DNA of 64,000 bases from Thioalbus denitrificans (GTDB lineage Bacteria; Pseudomonadota; Gammaproteobacteria; DSM-26407): the NCBI RefSeq assembly GCF_003337735.1, contig NZ_QPJY01000006.1:93005-157004 (forward strand), in the 5' to 3' direction. Numbering within the stretch: the first letter of the stretch is position 1; each line of letters opens with the position of its first letter. The position numbers and the translations under genes are program-made. Below are positions 10,260-19,091 of the stretch, piece after piece. The notes under the pieces were generated by a model. It ran no database searches. It saw nothing but the letters and a program-made list of their open reading frames with translations, and was not told where the DNA came from.

Positions 10260-11626
10260 TCCGCCTCCCGCGCCGCGCGCAGCCCGCGCTGCTCGTTGAC
10301 CGTCAGCAACAGCGCCAGCCCCACGATGAAGAAGGCCAGGGTGGAAAGCAGCGCGAGGCGGTGATCGCCGCCGGTGCCGTAGCTGATGAGGCCGTAGCTG
10401 ACCGGGCCGACGATGGCGGCCAGCTTCACCGCCAGGCCCCAGAGGCCGAAGAACTCCGCCGATCGGCCGGCGGGCGAGAAACGCCCCACCAGGGCCCGGC
10501 CGGCGGACTGGCTGGCGCCCATGGCCAGCCCCACCAGGTTGGCCACCACCCAGAAGGCGGTCTTGGTCCCGCCCAGGTAGGCGAGCCCCATGGCGAGGAT
10601 CCAGATCACCAGCGTCAGCGCCAGGGTGGGAATGGAGCCCATGAGATCCTGCATGCGCCCGAAGGCGAGCGCGCCGAGCGCCGCGGTCGCGTTCACCACC
10701 AGGATCATCACCAGCACCTCGTTGGTGCCGAAACCCAGCACCTGCTGGGCATAGACCGCCGCCAGCACCACCACGGTCTGGATGCCCGCGTGGTAGACGG
10801 TCAGCGTCACCAGGAAGCGGAACAGGTCGGTGAAGCGGCGCACATGGCGCAGGGTGTCGGCAACCCGCCCCCAGCCGGCCCGGATCCAGCAGCGCCAGCC
10901 GGCCGGGCAGTCGGGGTCGAGGGGGGTCGGCAGCGCCCGCTCCCGCAGCACCAGGAAGGTGGGCAGCGCGGCCAGGGCGAAGGCCACCGCCACCAGCAGC
11001 ATCACCACCGGCACGTAGTCCACGGCGGTCTGGCCCCGGCCGCCGGCCCAGGTCACGTAGGCCAGGCACAGCCCCAGCACCAGCAGCCCGCCGAAGTAGC
11101 CGAGCGCCCAGCCGTAGGCCGACACCCGGCCCATCCGCTCCGGGGTGGCGATCTCGGGCAGGAAGGCGGCGATGAAGTTCTCGCCGGAGGCGAACATGAA
11201 GCTGGAGAGCACCAGCAGGGTCATCGCCAGCGCCACGTCGCCCGGCCCGACCAGGGCGAGACCGGCGGTGAAGATCACGCAGCCCAGGGTGGAGGCGAGG
11301 AGAAATCGTTTCTTGGCCGCGCTGTGATCGGCGATGGCCCCGACCAGCGGCGCGCTCACCAGCACCAGGGCGTTGGAGATGCCCACCGCCAGGGTCCACA
11401 GCAGGGTGGCCAGCCCCTCGCCCTGCCCGGCCGCCACCACGCCCACGAAGTAGGCGTTGAACACCGCGGTGAGCACGACCGTGGTATAGCCGGAATTGGC
11501 GAAGTCGAACATGGCCCAGGCCCAGACCTCGCGGCGCGAGGCCCGGCCCGGGAGGGGGTGGGGCATGAGCGGCGAGGAGAGACCGGCGCCCGCCTCCGCC
11601 TCGCCACGGGGGCCGTCGGCGTTCAC
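10256..11626 (-). CDS. MFS transporter, UMF1/Atg22-like family
   Basis: A polytopic membrane protein of 456 residues from the GTG at 11626, which overlaps the def stop (GTGA) and has AAGG at good spacing. An ATG at 11566 would give 436 residues. The N-terminal REVWAWAMFDFANSGYTT is the signature of UMF1/Atg22-like permeases. About twelve hydrophobic segments follow, with cytoplasmic-loop motif GAIADHSAAKKRFL. The family is linked to efflux of small metabolites, but the substrate is unknown here. It sits between def and an acyltransferase gene with overlaps on both sides, which suggests an operon. Confidence 0.8.
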   Translation of the reverse strand: MNADGPRGEAEAGAGLSSPLMPHPLPGRASRREVWAWAMFDFANSGYTTVVLTAVFNAYFVGVVAAGQGEGLATLLWTLAVGISNALVLVSAPLVGAIADHSAAKKRFLLASTLGCVIFTAGLALVGPGDVALAMTLLVLSSFMFASGENFIAAFLPEIATPERMGRVSAYGWALGYFGGLLVLGLCLAYVTWAGGRGQTAVDYVPVVMLLVAVAFALAALPTFLVLRERALPTPLDPDCPAGWRCWIRAGWGRVADTLRHVRRFTDLFRFLVTLTVYHAGIQTVVVLAAVYAQQVLGFGTNEVLVMILVVNATAALGALAFGRMQDLMGSIPTLALTLVIWILAMGLAYLGGTKTAFWVVANLVGLAMGASQSAGRALVGRFSPAGRSAEFFGLWGLAVKLAAIVGPVSYGLISYGTGGDHRLALLSTLAFFIVGLALLLTVNEQRGLRAAREAE

Positions 11627-12123
11627 TGGTAGACCTTGCGCCGGAACAGGTCGTTGCGCCGGCTCACCAGGCGGTCCAGGAACAGCAGTCCGTCCAGGTG
11701 ATCCATCTCGTGCTGGACGGCACGGGCCTCGTAGCCCTCCATCGCGTACTCGTGACGCTCGCCGAACGGGTCCTGCGCCACCAGGGTGATGCGCTCGGCA
11801 CGGATCACGTTGCCCGTATAGTCGGGCACCGACAGGCAGCCCTCGCGGCCCACCGCGTAGCCGTCCCACTCGGCAATCTCGGGATTCACCAGCACCAGGC
11901 GGCCGTGACTCTTCGTCTTCCTGCGCCCGGAAACATCCACGATTACCGCGCGGATGAAGCGGCCCACCTGGGGCGAGGCGATGCCCACCGCGCCGGGCCC
12001 AGCCAGGCGGGTCTCCTCCAGGTCGTCGAGAAAGGCCCGCAGCGCGTCGTCGAACACCTCCACCGGCTCCGACACCTGTTTCAGCCGCTCGTCGGGATAG
12101 GTCAGGATCTCCAGTACCGCCAT
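11623..12123 (-). CDS. def: Peptide deformylase
   Basis: This 166-residue metalloenzyme removes the N-formyl group from nascent proteins at the ribosome exit. The three family motifs are present: motif 1 as GAVGIASPQVG (more often GxGLAAxQ), motif 2 EGCLSVPDY with the Cys metal ligand, and motif 3 QHEMDHLDG with both His ligands and the catalytic Glu. It starts four bases after the gcvR-like gene. No fmt gene is next to it, so this may be a second deformylase rather than the fmt-linked one. Length and start are standard. Confidence 0.93.
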   Translation of the reverse strand: MAVLEILTYPDERLKQVSEPVEVFDDALRAFLDDLEETRLAGPGAVGIASPQVGRFIRAVIVDVSGRRKTKSHGRLVLVNPEIAEWDGYAVGREGCLSVPDYTGNVIRAERITLVAQDPFGERHEYAMEGYEARAVQHEMDHLDGLLFLDRLVSRRNDLFRRKVYQ

Positions 12124-12127
12124 CGGC

Positions 12128-12652
12128 CTACCCCACCAGGGTATCGATGGGGGCGAGCTTCACCTCGACGCCCTGTTCACTGGCCAGCAGTTCGAGGGCC
12201 GATTCCAGCGCCTCCACCGACTCCATGGCCACGCCCTCGATGAACAGGATGTAGATGGGGTTCTCCTCCGTGCCGCCCACGTCCGAGGCGAGGTCGGTGA
12301 TGTTCAGACCCGCCTGGGCCAGGGCGCCGGTGACCGCGGCGACGATGCCCGCCCGATCGGCGCCGTAGACGGTGATGCGCACATCCGGCTCCACGTGGTG
12401 ATGCAGTTCCCCGTCGATGCGGTCCACATGCAGGCGCAGGCCGAGGGAGTCGGAAACCGGTCGCACCAGCCCTTCCAGGCCATGGGTGGTACCCTCGAAC
12501 TGGACCATCAGCATGATGGTGAAGTTGCCGCCCAGACGCACCATGGATGCCTCACCCAGGTTGCAGCCCCCCTCGTACAGGGCCGAGGTCACCCGCGCCA
12601 CGATACCCGGTGCGTCCTTGCCCACCAGGGTCAGCATGTACCACTGCGTCAT
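12128..12652 (-). CDS. gcvR: GcvR-like protein with two ACT domains
   Basis: A 174-residue protein made of two ACT domains: about residues 3-80 (LTLVGKDAPGIVARVTSALYEGGCNLGEASMV) and about 92-170 (ITVYGADRAGIVAAVTGALAQAGLNITDLASDV). This is the layout of GcvR, a protein that in E. coli antagonises the activator GcvA to repress glycine cleavage genes. ATG 12652 is preceded by GGAGGAG. No gcv genes are nearby, and a broader amino-acid-sensing role is possible. It starts a tightly packed unit with def, the MFS gene and the acyltransferase. Confidence 0.75.
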   Translation of the reverse strand: MTQWYMLTLVGKDAPGIVARVTSALYEGGCNLGEASMVRLGGNFTIMLMVQFEGTTHGLEGLVRPVSDSLGLRLHVDRIDGELHHHVEPDVRITVYGADRAGIVAAVTGALAQAGLNITDLASDVGGTEENPIYILFIEGVAMESVEALESALELLASEQGVEVKLAPIDTLVG

Positions 12653-12809
12653 TCGGTCTCCTCCCTCGAAAATCCATGCCACCCGCCACGATGGCGGATT
12701 GTTGCCCTGCAAGATCGGGATGATACCCGATTCCAGGCCCATACCCATCCGGCCCGGGAAGGAACCGGTGCCCGCGTGGCTCCGTGGTGATCGCCCCAGA
12801 TCGGCGCCG

Positions 12810-13550
12810 TCAGTCCGCGATCCAGACCAGGCTGGCCATGCGGCCGGTGACGCCGTCCCGGCGATAGGAGAAGAAACGGTCCACGGCGGTGAAGGTGCAC
12901 CAGTGCCCGCCGTACACCGCGGTGACACCGGCTGCCGCCAGGCGCAGCCGGGCGAGGGTGTAGAGATCCGCCAGCCAGCGACCCGCGGGCGAGGGGCGAA
13001 AGGCGGCGTCGGCACCGGGCGTGTTCTCGAGAAACGCCCGGCGCACCTCCCCGCCCACCTCGTAGGCGGACGGCCCTATGGCCGGGCCCAGCCAGGCGAG
13101 CAGTCGGCCCGGTTCGGTCTGCAGGGCGGTGACAGCCGCCTCCAGCACGCCGGCCGCCAGCCCGCGCCAGCCGGCGTGGACGGCCGCCACCCGGCTGCCA
13201 TCGAGGTCGCAGAACAGGACCGGAAGGCAGTCGGCGGTCAGCACGGCACAGGCCCGGCCCGGCCCCCGGGCCACCGCCGCGTCGGCTTCGCAGCCGGCGA
13301 CGGCCGTCCCCGACTCCGCCACCGCGCAGCCGTGCACCTGGTTCAGCCACAGGGGTTCGGCGGGGAGCGCCAGGGCGGCGGCGAGGCGCGCGCGGTTGGC
13401 GGCCACCGCGGCCGGGGCATCGCCCACGTGGTCACCGAGGTTCAGGCTGGCGTAGGGTCCGCCGCTCACCCCGCCGGTACGGAGGGTGCAGGCTGCCCGT
13501 ACCCGGGCGGGCGCGGGCCAGTCGGGGAGGATGAGGTCGTCGGGGGACAT
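12810..13550 (-). CDS. pgeF: Peptidoglycan editing factor / YfiH-family laccase-domain protein
   Basis: This 246-residue protein of the YfiH family contains WLNQVHG, the metal-binding AVHAGWRGLAAG block and a GGHWCTF C-terminal motif. Family members are described as multicopper polyphenol oxidases, purine nucleoside phosphorylases and peptidoglycan editing factors; sequence alone does not decide between these. It lies after rluD on the same strand, a conserved pairing. The start ATG is three bases from a GTTCCGT heptamer array. On the minus strand each heptamer reads ACGGAAC and so carries a GGAA resembling part of a Shine-Dalgarno sequence. Confidence 0.9.
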   Translation of the reverse strand: MSPDDLILPDWPAPARVRAACTLRTGGVSGGPYASLNLGDHVGDAPAAVAANRARLAAALALPAEPLWLNQVHGCAVAESGTAVAGCEADAAVARGPGRACAVLTADCLPVLFCDLDGSRVAAVHAGWRGLAAGVLEAAVTALQTEPGRLLAWLGPAIGPSAYEVGGEVRRAFLENTPGADAAFRPSPAGRWLADLYTLARLRLAAAGVTAVYGGHWCTFTAVDRFFSYRRDGVTGRMASLVWIAD

Positions 13551-13553
13551 GGC

Positions 13554-13609
13554 GTTCCGTGTTCCGTGTTCCGTGTTCCGTGTTCCGTGTTCCGTGTTCC
13601 GTGTTCCGT
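13554..13609. repeat. GTTCCGT heptamer tandem array, 8 copies
   Basis: Eight exact copies of a 7-base unit immediately upstream of the pgeF start (minus strand). It runs straight into the octamer array at 13608-13647. Read on the minus strand the unit supplies a GGAA every seven bases, so the copy next to the start codon may act as the ribosome-binding site. Confidence 0.95.
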
Positions 13610-13647
13610 GAGTGCGTGAGTGTGTGAGTGTGTGAGTGTGTGAGTGC
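13608..13647. repeat. GTGAGTGY octamer tandem array, 5 copies
   Basis: Five 8-base units GTGAGTGC / GTGAGTGT, directly abutting the heptamer array. It is the same octamer family as the 11-copy array at 6464-6555 and the array at 18987-19034. Confidence 0.9.
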
Positions 13648-13655
13648 GATGGTGC

Positions 13656-13690
13656 CCTTCACCCTTCACCCTTCACCCTTCACCCTTCAC
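13656..13690. repeat. CCTTCAC heptamer tandem array, 5 copies
   Basis: Five exact copies of a second 7-base unit, located just after the rluD stop (minus strand). Three different short tandem arrays therefore stand in a row between rluD and pgeF, which are otherwise an operon-like pair. Confidence 0.95.
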
Positions 13691-13696
13691 CCGACT

Positions 13697-14674
13697 TCAA
13701 ACATCCCAGGGCTCGACCTCGAGGTGCCGGGCGTCCTCCCGCAGGACCTCGATGAGCCGGACCATGTCGTCCGGGAGGGGGGCCTCCCAGCTGACCGCCT
13801 CCCCCGTGGCGGGATGCACGAGGCTCAGCCGCCAGGCATGCAGGGCCTGGCGGCGGAATGCGCGCAGCGCCTCCACCAGCGGTTCGGTGGCGCCGGGGGG
13901 GAGCTGGAGCCGTCCGCCATAGACGGGGTCCCCCAGGAGCGGATGGCGGATATGGGCCATGTGCACCCGGATCTGGTGGGTGCGGCCGGTCTCCAGCCGG
14001 ACCCGGATGCGGGTGTGGCCGCGGAAACGCTCCGCCACCCGGTAGTGGGTCACGGCCGGCTTGCCGTTCAGCACCACCGCCATGCGCTTGCGCTGGACCG
14101 GGTGCCGTCCGATGGGAGCATCCACCTTCCCGCCGCCGGTGAGCACGCCGACGCAGACCGCCTCGTACTCCCGCCCCATGGTGCGGGCCTGCAGCTGCTC
14201 CACCAGCCGGGTGTGGGCCCCCAGAGTGCGGGCCACCACCAGCAGTCCGCTGGTCTCCTTGTCCAGCCGGTGCACCAGCCCGGCGCGGGGCACCCGGGCC
14301 AGCTCCGGAGCATGATGCAGCAGGGCATTGACCAGGGTGGAGTCCGGATTTCCGGCCGCGGGGTGCACGACCAGCCCCGCCGGCTTGTTGATGACCAGCA
14401 GCTCGTCGTCCTCGTGGACAATGTCCAGGTGAATCGGCTGGCCTTCCCAATTATCATTGGCCTCCAGCTCGGCCCGGATCCGGACCTGCTCGCCGCCCTC
14501 CACCCGGTCCCGTGGGCGAAGGTGGCGGCCGTCGACCTCCACGCAGCCGTCCCGGATCCAGGCCTGCAGCCGTGAGCGCGAGTAGTCGGGAAACAGCCCC
14601 GCGAGGGCCTGATCCAGCCGGGAGCCGGCCATCTCTTCGGGGATGGCGGCGGATAGAGAAAGGGACTTGCGCAT
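13697..14674 (-). CDS. rluD: 23S rRNA pseudouridine synthase RluD
   Basis: A 325-residue protein from the ATG at 14674 (MRKSLSLSAAIPEEMAG). The N-terminal S4 RNA-binding domain (about 16-70, RLDQALAGLFPDYSRSRLQAWI) is followed by the RluA-type catalytic domain with HRLDKETSGLLV, whose Asp is the catalytic residue. TGRTHQIRVH and PLLGDPVYGG are further family motifs. E. coli RluD modifies helix 69 of 23S rRNA (positions 1911, 1915, 1917). The gene is divergent from bamD with 87 bases between, a neighbour order widespread in gammaproteobacteria, which favours RluD over RluC. Confidence 0.93.
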   Translation of the reverse strand: MRKSLSLSAAIPEEMAGSRLDQALAGLFPDYSRSRLQAWIRDGCVEVDGRHLRPRDRVEGGEQVRIRAELEANDNWEGQPIHLDIVHEDDELLVINKPAGLVVHPAAGNPDSTLVNALLHHAPELARVPRAGLVHRLDKETSGLLVVARTLGAHTRLVEQLQARTMGREYEAVCVGVLTGGGKVDAPIGRHPVQRKRMAVVLNGKPAVTHYRVAERFRGHTRIRVRLETGRTHQIRVHMAHIRHPLLGDPVYGGRLQLPPGATEPLVEALRAFRRQALHAWRLSLVHPATGEAVSWEAPLPDDMVRLIEVLREDARHLEVEPWDV

Positions 14675-14761
14675 ATCGAAACGGGAAGGGGCCGATTCGG
14701 TGTCAGTACCTGCACCGCGGCCTCGCTTTTCCTCCCTATGCAAATGGGATAATCTACCACA

Positions 14762-15529
14762 ATGCGAATCACCACCCTGCTACTGCTGCTCACCCTGCTG
14801 CTGACCGGCGGCTGTTCCCTGCTCCCGGACAAGATCGACGAGACCAAGGACTGGTCGGCGGATCGGCTCTACAGCGAGGCCAAGTCCGCGCTCGACGAGG
14901 GCGACTACGAGAACGCCATCCGGTTCTACGAACTGCTCGAGGCCCGCTTCCCCTTCGGCCGCTACGCCCAGCAGGCGCAGCTGGAGATCATCTACGCCTA
15001 CTACAAGTACGACGAGTCGGCATCGGCCGTCGCGGCGGCGGACCGTTTCATCAAGCTTCACCCCCGCCACCCCAATGTGGACTACGCCTACTACATGAAG
15101 GGTCTGGCGAACTTCAACATGGGCCGGGGGCTGATCGAGCGCTACCTGCCGCGGGACGAATCCCAGCGCGATCCCGGGGCGGCCCGCCAGTCATTCCAGG
15201 ACTTCTCCGACCTGGTCCTGCGTTTCCCGGACAGCAAGTACGCCGCCGATGCCCGCCAGCGCATGCTGTTCCTGCGCAACAACCTCGCCCAGTACGAGCT
15301 CAACGTGGCCGACTACTACATGCGCCGGGGCGCCTATGTCGCGGCCGCCAACCGGGCCCGCTACGTGGTGGAGAACTATCCGCGCACCCCGGCCACGCCG
15401 GACGCGCTGGCCATGCTGGCCCGCGCCTACCGGGCCATGGACATGGACGACCTCGCCGCGGACGCCCTGCGGGTACTGAAGCTCAACTACCCCGAGCACC
15501 CGGCCCTGCGGGCAGCGGCGGCGAGGTGA
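14762..15529 (+). CDS. bamD: Outer membrane protein assembly factor BamD
   Basis: A 255-residue lipoprotein with the lipobox LLTGGC at about residues 14-19, so Cys19 is lipidated and the mature protein is anchored to the outer membrane. Five TPR-like helix pairs follow. Typical stretches include SAKSALDEGDYENAIRFYELLEARFP (shown in part) and the conserved YAYYMKGL region. It is an essential partner of BamA in inserting beta-barrel proteins. Length matches E. coli BamD (245). The position between rluD and the pil regulators is conserved in related bacteria. Confidence 0.95.
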   Translation: MRITTLLLLLTLLLTGGCSLLPDKIDETKDWSADRLYSEAKSALDEGDYENAIRFYELLEARFPFGRYAQQAQLEIIYAYYKYDESASAVAAADRFIKLHPRHPNVDYAYYMKGLANFNMGRGLIERYLPRDESQRDPGAARQSFQDFSDLVLRFPDSKYAADARQRMLFLRNNLAQYELNVADYYMRRGAYVAAANRARYVVENYPRTPATPDALAMLARAYRAMDMDDLAADALRVLKLNYPEHPALRAAAAR

Positions 15530-15731
15530 CGGAAACGCGTCACGGGTGATCCATCGTCCCCGCGGCAACTGATTTGCCATGAAGTGCCGCATCGCCGGCA
15601 CGGCAGTCCCGCCGGAGCCGGGCCGAACGCCGGGTTGCGGGTGGTTCGGCAGACGCCTGAGCGTGAAGGAAACGCCCGCCCCCTGCGGAACCGGTGGGCG
15701 GGCTGTGCATTCGATCCGGGAGCCAATCGAC

Positions 15732-16256
15732 ATGTGGGACTTTTTTGAAACGGTCCGCCACCGACATTCCGTACGCCGATACCAGAGCGACGTCGCAGTG
15801 GAACCGGAGAAGCTGCACGCCATCCTGGAGACCGCCTGCGCGGCCCCTTCCGCCGGCGACCTGCAGGCCTACCGCATCGCGGTGGTCACCGGCCAGGCGC
15901 AGCGCGAGGCCCTGCGCAACGCCGCCGGCGGCCAGGCATTCATCGCCGAGGCGCCCGCCTGCCTGGTCTTCTCCGCGGTTCCCTCCCGTTCGGCCAGGGA
16001 ATACGGCGAACGCGGAGCCAGCCTGTTCGCCATTCAGGACGCCACCATTGCCGCGGCCTATGCCCAGTTGGCCGTCGTGGCCGCGGGGATGGCTTCCGCC
16101 TGGGTCGGCAGCTTCGACGAGGCGGCGGTGCGGGCTGTCATCGGGGAGACCGAAGATGTGCGGCCGGTGGCCCTGATGAGCGTGGGCTACCCCGCCGAGC
16201 TGCCGGAACCCACGCCGCGCCGTCCGCTCAAGGACGTCGTCACCCACATCGAATGA
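15732..16256 (+). CDS. Nitroreductase family FMN-dependent oxidoreductase
   Basis: A 174-residue protein starting MWDFFETVRHRHSVRRY, the canonical FMN-binding start of nitroreductases (RHSVRRY). It continues with AAPSAGDLQAYRIAVV, and a DATIAAAYAQLAVVAAGMASAWVGSFD segment (shown in parts) that forms the core. GYPAELPEPTPRRPL ends the protein. The physiological electron acceptor is unknown; relatives reduce quinones, flavins or iodotyrosine. ATG 15732 is chosen over upstream frame extensions because of a GGGAG about ten bases ahead and the family start. It stands alone between bamD and a repeat. Confidence 0.85.
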   Translation: MWDFFETVRHRHSVRRYQSDVAVEPEKLHAILETACAAPSAGDLQAYRIAVVTGQAQREALRNAAGGQAFIAEAPACLVFSAVPSRSAREYGERGASLFAIQDATIAAAYAQLAVVAAGMASAWVGSFDEAAVRAVIGETEDVRPVALMSVGYPAELPEPTPRRPLKDVVTHIE

Positions 16257-16305
16257 ACCGGTGCGCACCGTTGCCATCTGGAAGAGACGGTTCACCAAAA
16301 AACAA

Positions 16306-16641
16306 TTCACCACGAAGGCACGAAGGACACGGAGAAAGGCGGGAAGAGTGACCTGGCTTGTTGGAGGGACGCCTGGTTCAAGCGACCTGCCCCTCGACAA
16401 CATCCAGAACAATCCTGTCCATCCTGTGAATCCTGTCTGTTCAGGTTCCCTACAAACCATTCACCACGAAGGCACGAAGGACACGGAGAAAGGCGGGAGG
16501 ACTTGAACTGTTGGAGGGACGCCTGGTTCAGGCGACCTGCCCCTCGACAACATCCAGAACAATCCGGTCCATCCTGTGAATCCTGTCTGTTCAGGTTCCT
16601 TCTGTTTTGCTTCGTGTCCTTCGTGCCTTCGTGGTAGATCC
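16306..16641. repeat. Nested repeat R3 with a 154-bp tandem duplication
   Basis: This element fills the 425-base gap between the nitroreductase and glnB. Copy 1 (16306-16459) and copy 2 (16460-about 16603) are direct repeats, each starting TTCACCACGAAGG and ending in ACAGGATT-type sequence in reverse complement (AATCCTGTC). A closing right arm CTTCGTGTCCTTCGTG follows at about 16610-16641. The core matches the elements at 22364-22602 and 23834-24030. Confidence 0.85.
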
Positions 16642-16663
16642 TTTTGTTTTCATGGAATAAAGG

Positions 16664-17038
<375 letters not shown>

Positions 17039-17128
17039 TCAGATAGTTTGATCCTGAAGGCATGGGCGATGCGCACGGCGCACCCCACCGTGCAGGCCTT
17101 CTTTCAACTGCACTGCGCCTGCACCGGC

Positions 17129-18757
17129 TCAGTGCCGCCGACCGTACCCCGAGGTGATGGGATAGCGGCGGTCGCGACCGAACGCCTTGCGCGAGATGCG
17201 CACCCCCGGCGGCGCCTGCCGGCGCTTGTACTCGTTGCTGTCCACCATCCGGACGACCCGGCGCACCGTGTCCGCGTCGTGGCCGGAATCGATGATCTCG
17301 GCCACCGAACGATCCCTCTCCACGTACTGTTCCAGGATGTCGTCGAGCACGTCGTAGGGCGGCAGCGAGTCGGCATCCACCTGGTCGGGCGCCAGTTCCG
17401 CAGAGGGCGGACGGTCGATGACCCGTTGCGGGATCACCGGTGCCGTCCGGTTGCGGTATTCCGCCAGCCGGAACACGAGCGTCTTGGGCACGTCCTTGAG
17501 CAGATCGAATCCACCGGCCATGTCACCGTACAGGGTGGCGTAGCCGACTGCCAGTTCGCTCTTGTTGCCCGTGGTCAGCACCATCTTGCCCTTCTTGTTG
17601 GAGATGGCCATCAGGATGACACCGCGGCAGCGCGCCTGGATATTCTCCTCGGTGGTATCCCGGGCCAACCCGGCGAACTCCCGCTCCAGGCTGGAGAGAA
17701 AGGCGGTGAACAGCGGCTCGATGGGAATGACGTGATACTCCACCCCCAGGGCCTCGGCCTCGGCCCGCGCATCCGCCACGCTCATGTCGGCGGTGTAGCG
17801 CGAGGGCATCATCACCGCTTCCACCCGCTCACGCCCGAGGGCGTCCACGGCAATGGCCAGGGTCAGGGCCGAATCGATACCCCCGGACAGGCCGATGACC
17901 ACGCCGGGAAAACCGTTCTTGTCCACGTAATCGCGCACCCCCAGCACCAGGGCCCGATAGATGGCGGCCTCGTCGTCCAGGGGTTCCGACCAGGCTCCAT
18001 TGGCCGGCTCCAGATGCGCCCCGACCGTGATATCCACCGGCACCAGGGCCTCCTCGAACAGGGGCGCCCGCACGCGCACCCCGCCATCGGCCGCCATCGC
18101 CAGGGAGCCGCCGTCGAACACCAGTTCGTCCTGGCCGCCGACCAGGTTGACGTAAACGATGGGCATGCCGCCTTCCCGGACCCGCTCCCGCAGCACCGTT
18201 TCCCGCTCCAGGAGCTTGCCCCGGTGGAAGGGTGAGGCGTTGAGGTTGAGCATGAGCCGCGCGCCGGCGGCACGGGCCTGCAGCATGGGCTCCGCCATCC
18301 AGATATCCTCACAGATGGTGATGGCGACCGGTATGCCGCGAATGTCCACCACGCAGGGCCCGTTGCCGGTGGTGAAGTAGCGTTTCTCGTCGAAAACGCT
18401 GTAGTTGGGCAGGTGCTGCTTGTGGTAGACCACCTGCATCCGGCCCTCGCGCAGCAGTGCGGCGGCATTGTAATAGCCGCCCAGGGCCTGGTGCGGGAAC
18501 CCCGCGATCATGTCGATGCCCTGCACCTCCCGGGCCAGCCGGGCCAGCGCTTCGCCCACCCGCGTATAGAGTTCGGGGCGCAGCAACAGGTCCTCGGGTG
18601 GATAGCCGGTGAGACTCAGCTCGGGAAACACCACCACGTGTCCGCCCAGTTCGTCACGGGCCCGGACCGCCGCCGCCGCCATCCGCTCCAGATTGCCGGT
18701 GATGTCGCCCACCAGCAGATTCAACTGAGCCATCACCACGCGGAGGGGCTCGGTCAT
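17129..18757 (-). CDS. nadE: Glutamine-dependent NAD+ synthetase
   Basis: A 542-residue two-domain enzyme. The N-terminal nitrilase-type glutaminase (about 1-250) shows its Glu in VVFPELSLTGYPPEDL, Lys in YHKQHLPNY and Cys in TICEDIW. The C-terminal NAD synthetase (about 270-540) has the ATP P-loop GLSGGIDSALTL and the TTGNKSELAVGY block. It amidates deamido-NAD using ammonia channelled from glutamine, the last step of NAD synthesis. ATG 18757 was chosen over an in-frame extension because of a clear AAGGAG eight bases upstream and the family start MTEPLRVVMAQLN. Confidence 0.95.
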   Translation of the reverse strand: MTEPLRVVMAQLNLLVGDITGNLERMAAAAVRARDELGGHVVVFPELSLTGYPPEDLLLRPELYTRVGEALARLAREVQGIDMIAGFPHQALGGYYNAAALLREGRMQVVYHKQHLPNYSVFDEKRYFTTGNGPCVVDIRGIPVAITICEDIWMAEPMLQARAAGARLMLNLNASPFHRGKLLERETVLRERVREGGMPIVYVNLVGGQDELVFDGGSLAMAADGGVRVRAPLFEEALVPVDITVGAHLEPANGAWSEPLDDEAAIYRALVLGVRDYVDKNGFPGVVIGLSGGIDSALTLAIAVDALGRERVEAVMMPSRYTADMSVADARAEAEALGVEYHVIPIEPLFTAFLSSLEREFAGLARDTTEENIQARCRGVILMAISNKKGKMVLTTGNKSELAVGYATLYGDMAGGFDLLKDVPKTLVFRLAEYRNRTAPVIPQRVIDRPPSAELAPDQVDADSLPPYDVLDDILEQYVERDRSVAEIIDSGHDADTVRRVVRMVDSNEYKRRQAPPGVRISRKAFGRDRRYPITSGYGRRH

Positions 18758-18961
18758 CGACGGATTCTCCTTGGTCACACTCACGACGTCCCGGCCGCAG
18801 AGGAAAGATTGCCTATTTTCCGGTAAACACCGGGGCGAAGCAAAGCATGCCTGGCAAAGTTGGTCGCTTTTCACCCTGAAGGCGGCGCAGCCAATGAGCC
18901 CGACGCCCTGCCCGGCCGGATTCCGCCAACCGGGCGAGACATCGAACCTGGGCGGGCATTT

Positions 18962-18979
18962 GGCCGGATGAATCCGGCC
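18962..18979. repeat. Perfect palindrome GGCCGGAT-GA-ATCCGGCC
   Basis: Eight-base arms separated by two bases. The same palindrome, with a different two-base centre, recurs at 49594-49611 and 63320-63337. Here and at 49.6 kb it lies next to GTGAATGC-type octamers. It is part of the 334-base gap between nadE and the PP0621 gene, which otherwise shows only the octamer array and a short CCGGTGTTTACCGG hairpin. Confidence 0.8.
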
Positions 18980-18986
18980 CTACGAC

Positions 18987-19034
18987 GCATTCACGCATTC
19001 ACGCATTCACGCACTCACGCACTCACGCATTCAC
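18987..19034. repeat. GCATTCAC / GCACTCAC octamer tandem array, 6 copies
   Basis: Six 8-base units. In reverse complement they are GTGAATGC and GTGAGTGC, the same family as the arrays at 6464 and 13608. The array ends 57 bases upstream of the PP0621-family gene start. Confidence 0.9.
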
Positions 19035-19091
19035 GCACTCCCTCGATACTCGACCATGCACAGGCGCCCGGGGCGAATTACACTTGTGTTC

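Noticed and set aside
9546-11399. 617-codon frame suggesting a fused transporter-acyltransferase
   Set aside because: Only the last 237 codons are real (acyltransferase). The upstream part is an alternate frame of the MFS gene, which has its own intact frame and stop.
16306-16603. Direct repeats as possible CRISPR or attachment sites
   Set aside because: Two 154-bp copies of a dispersed element without integrase or spacer structure.
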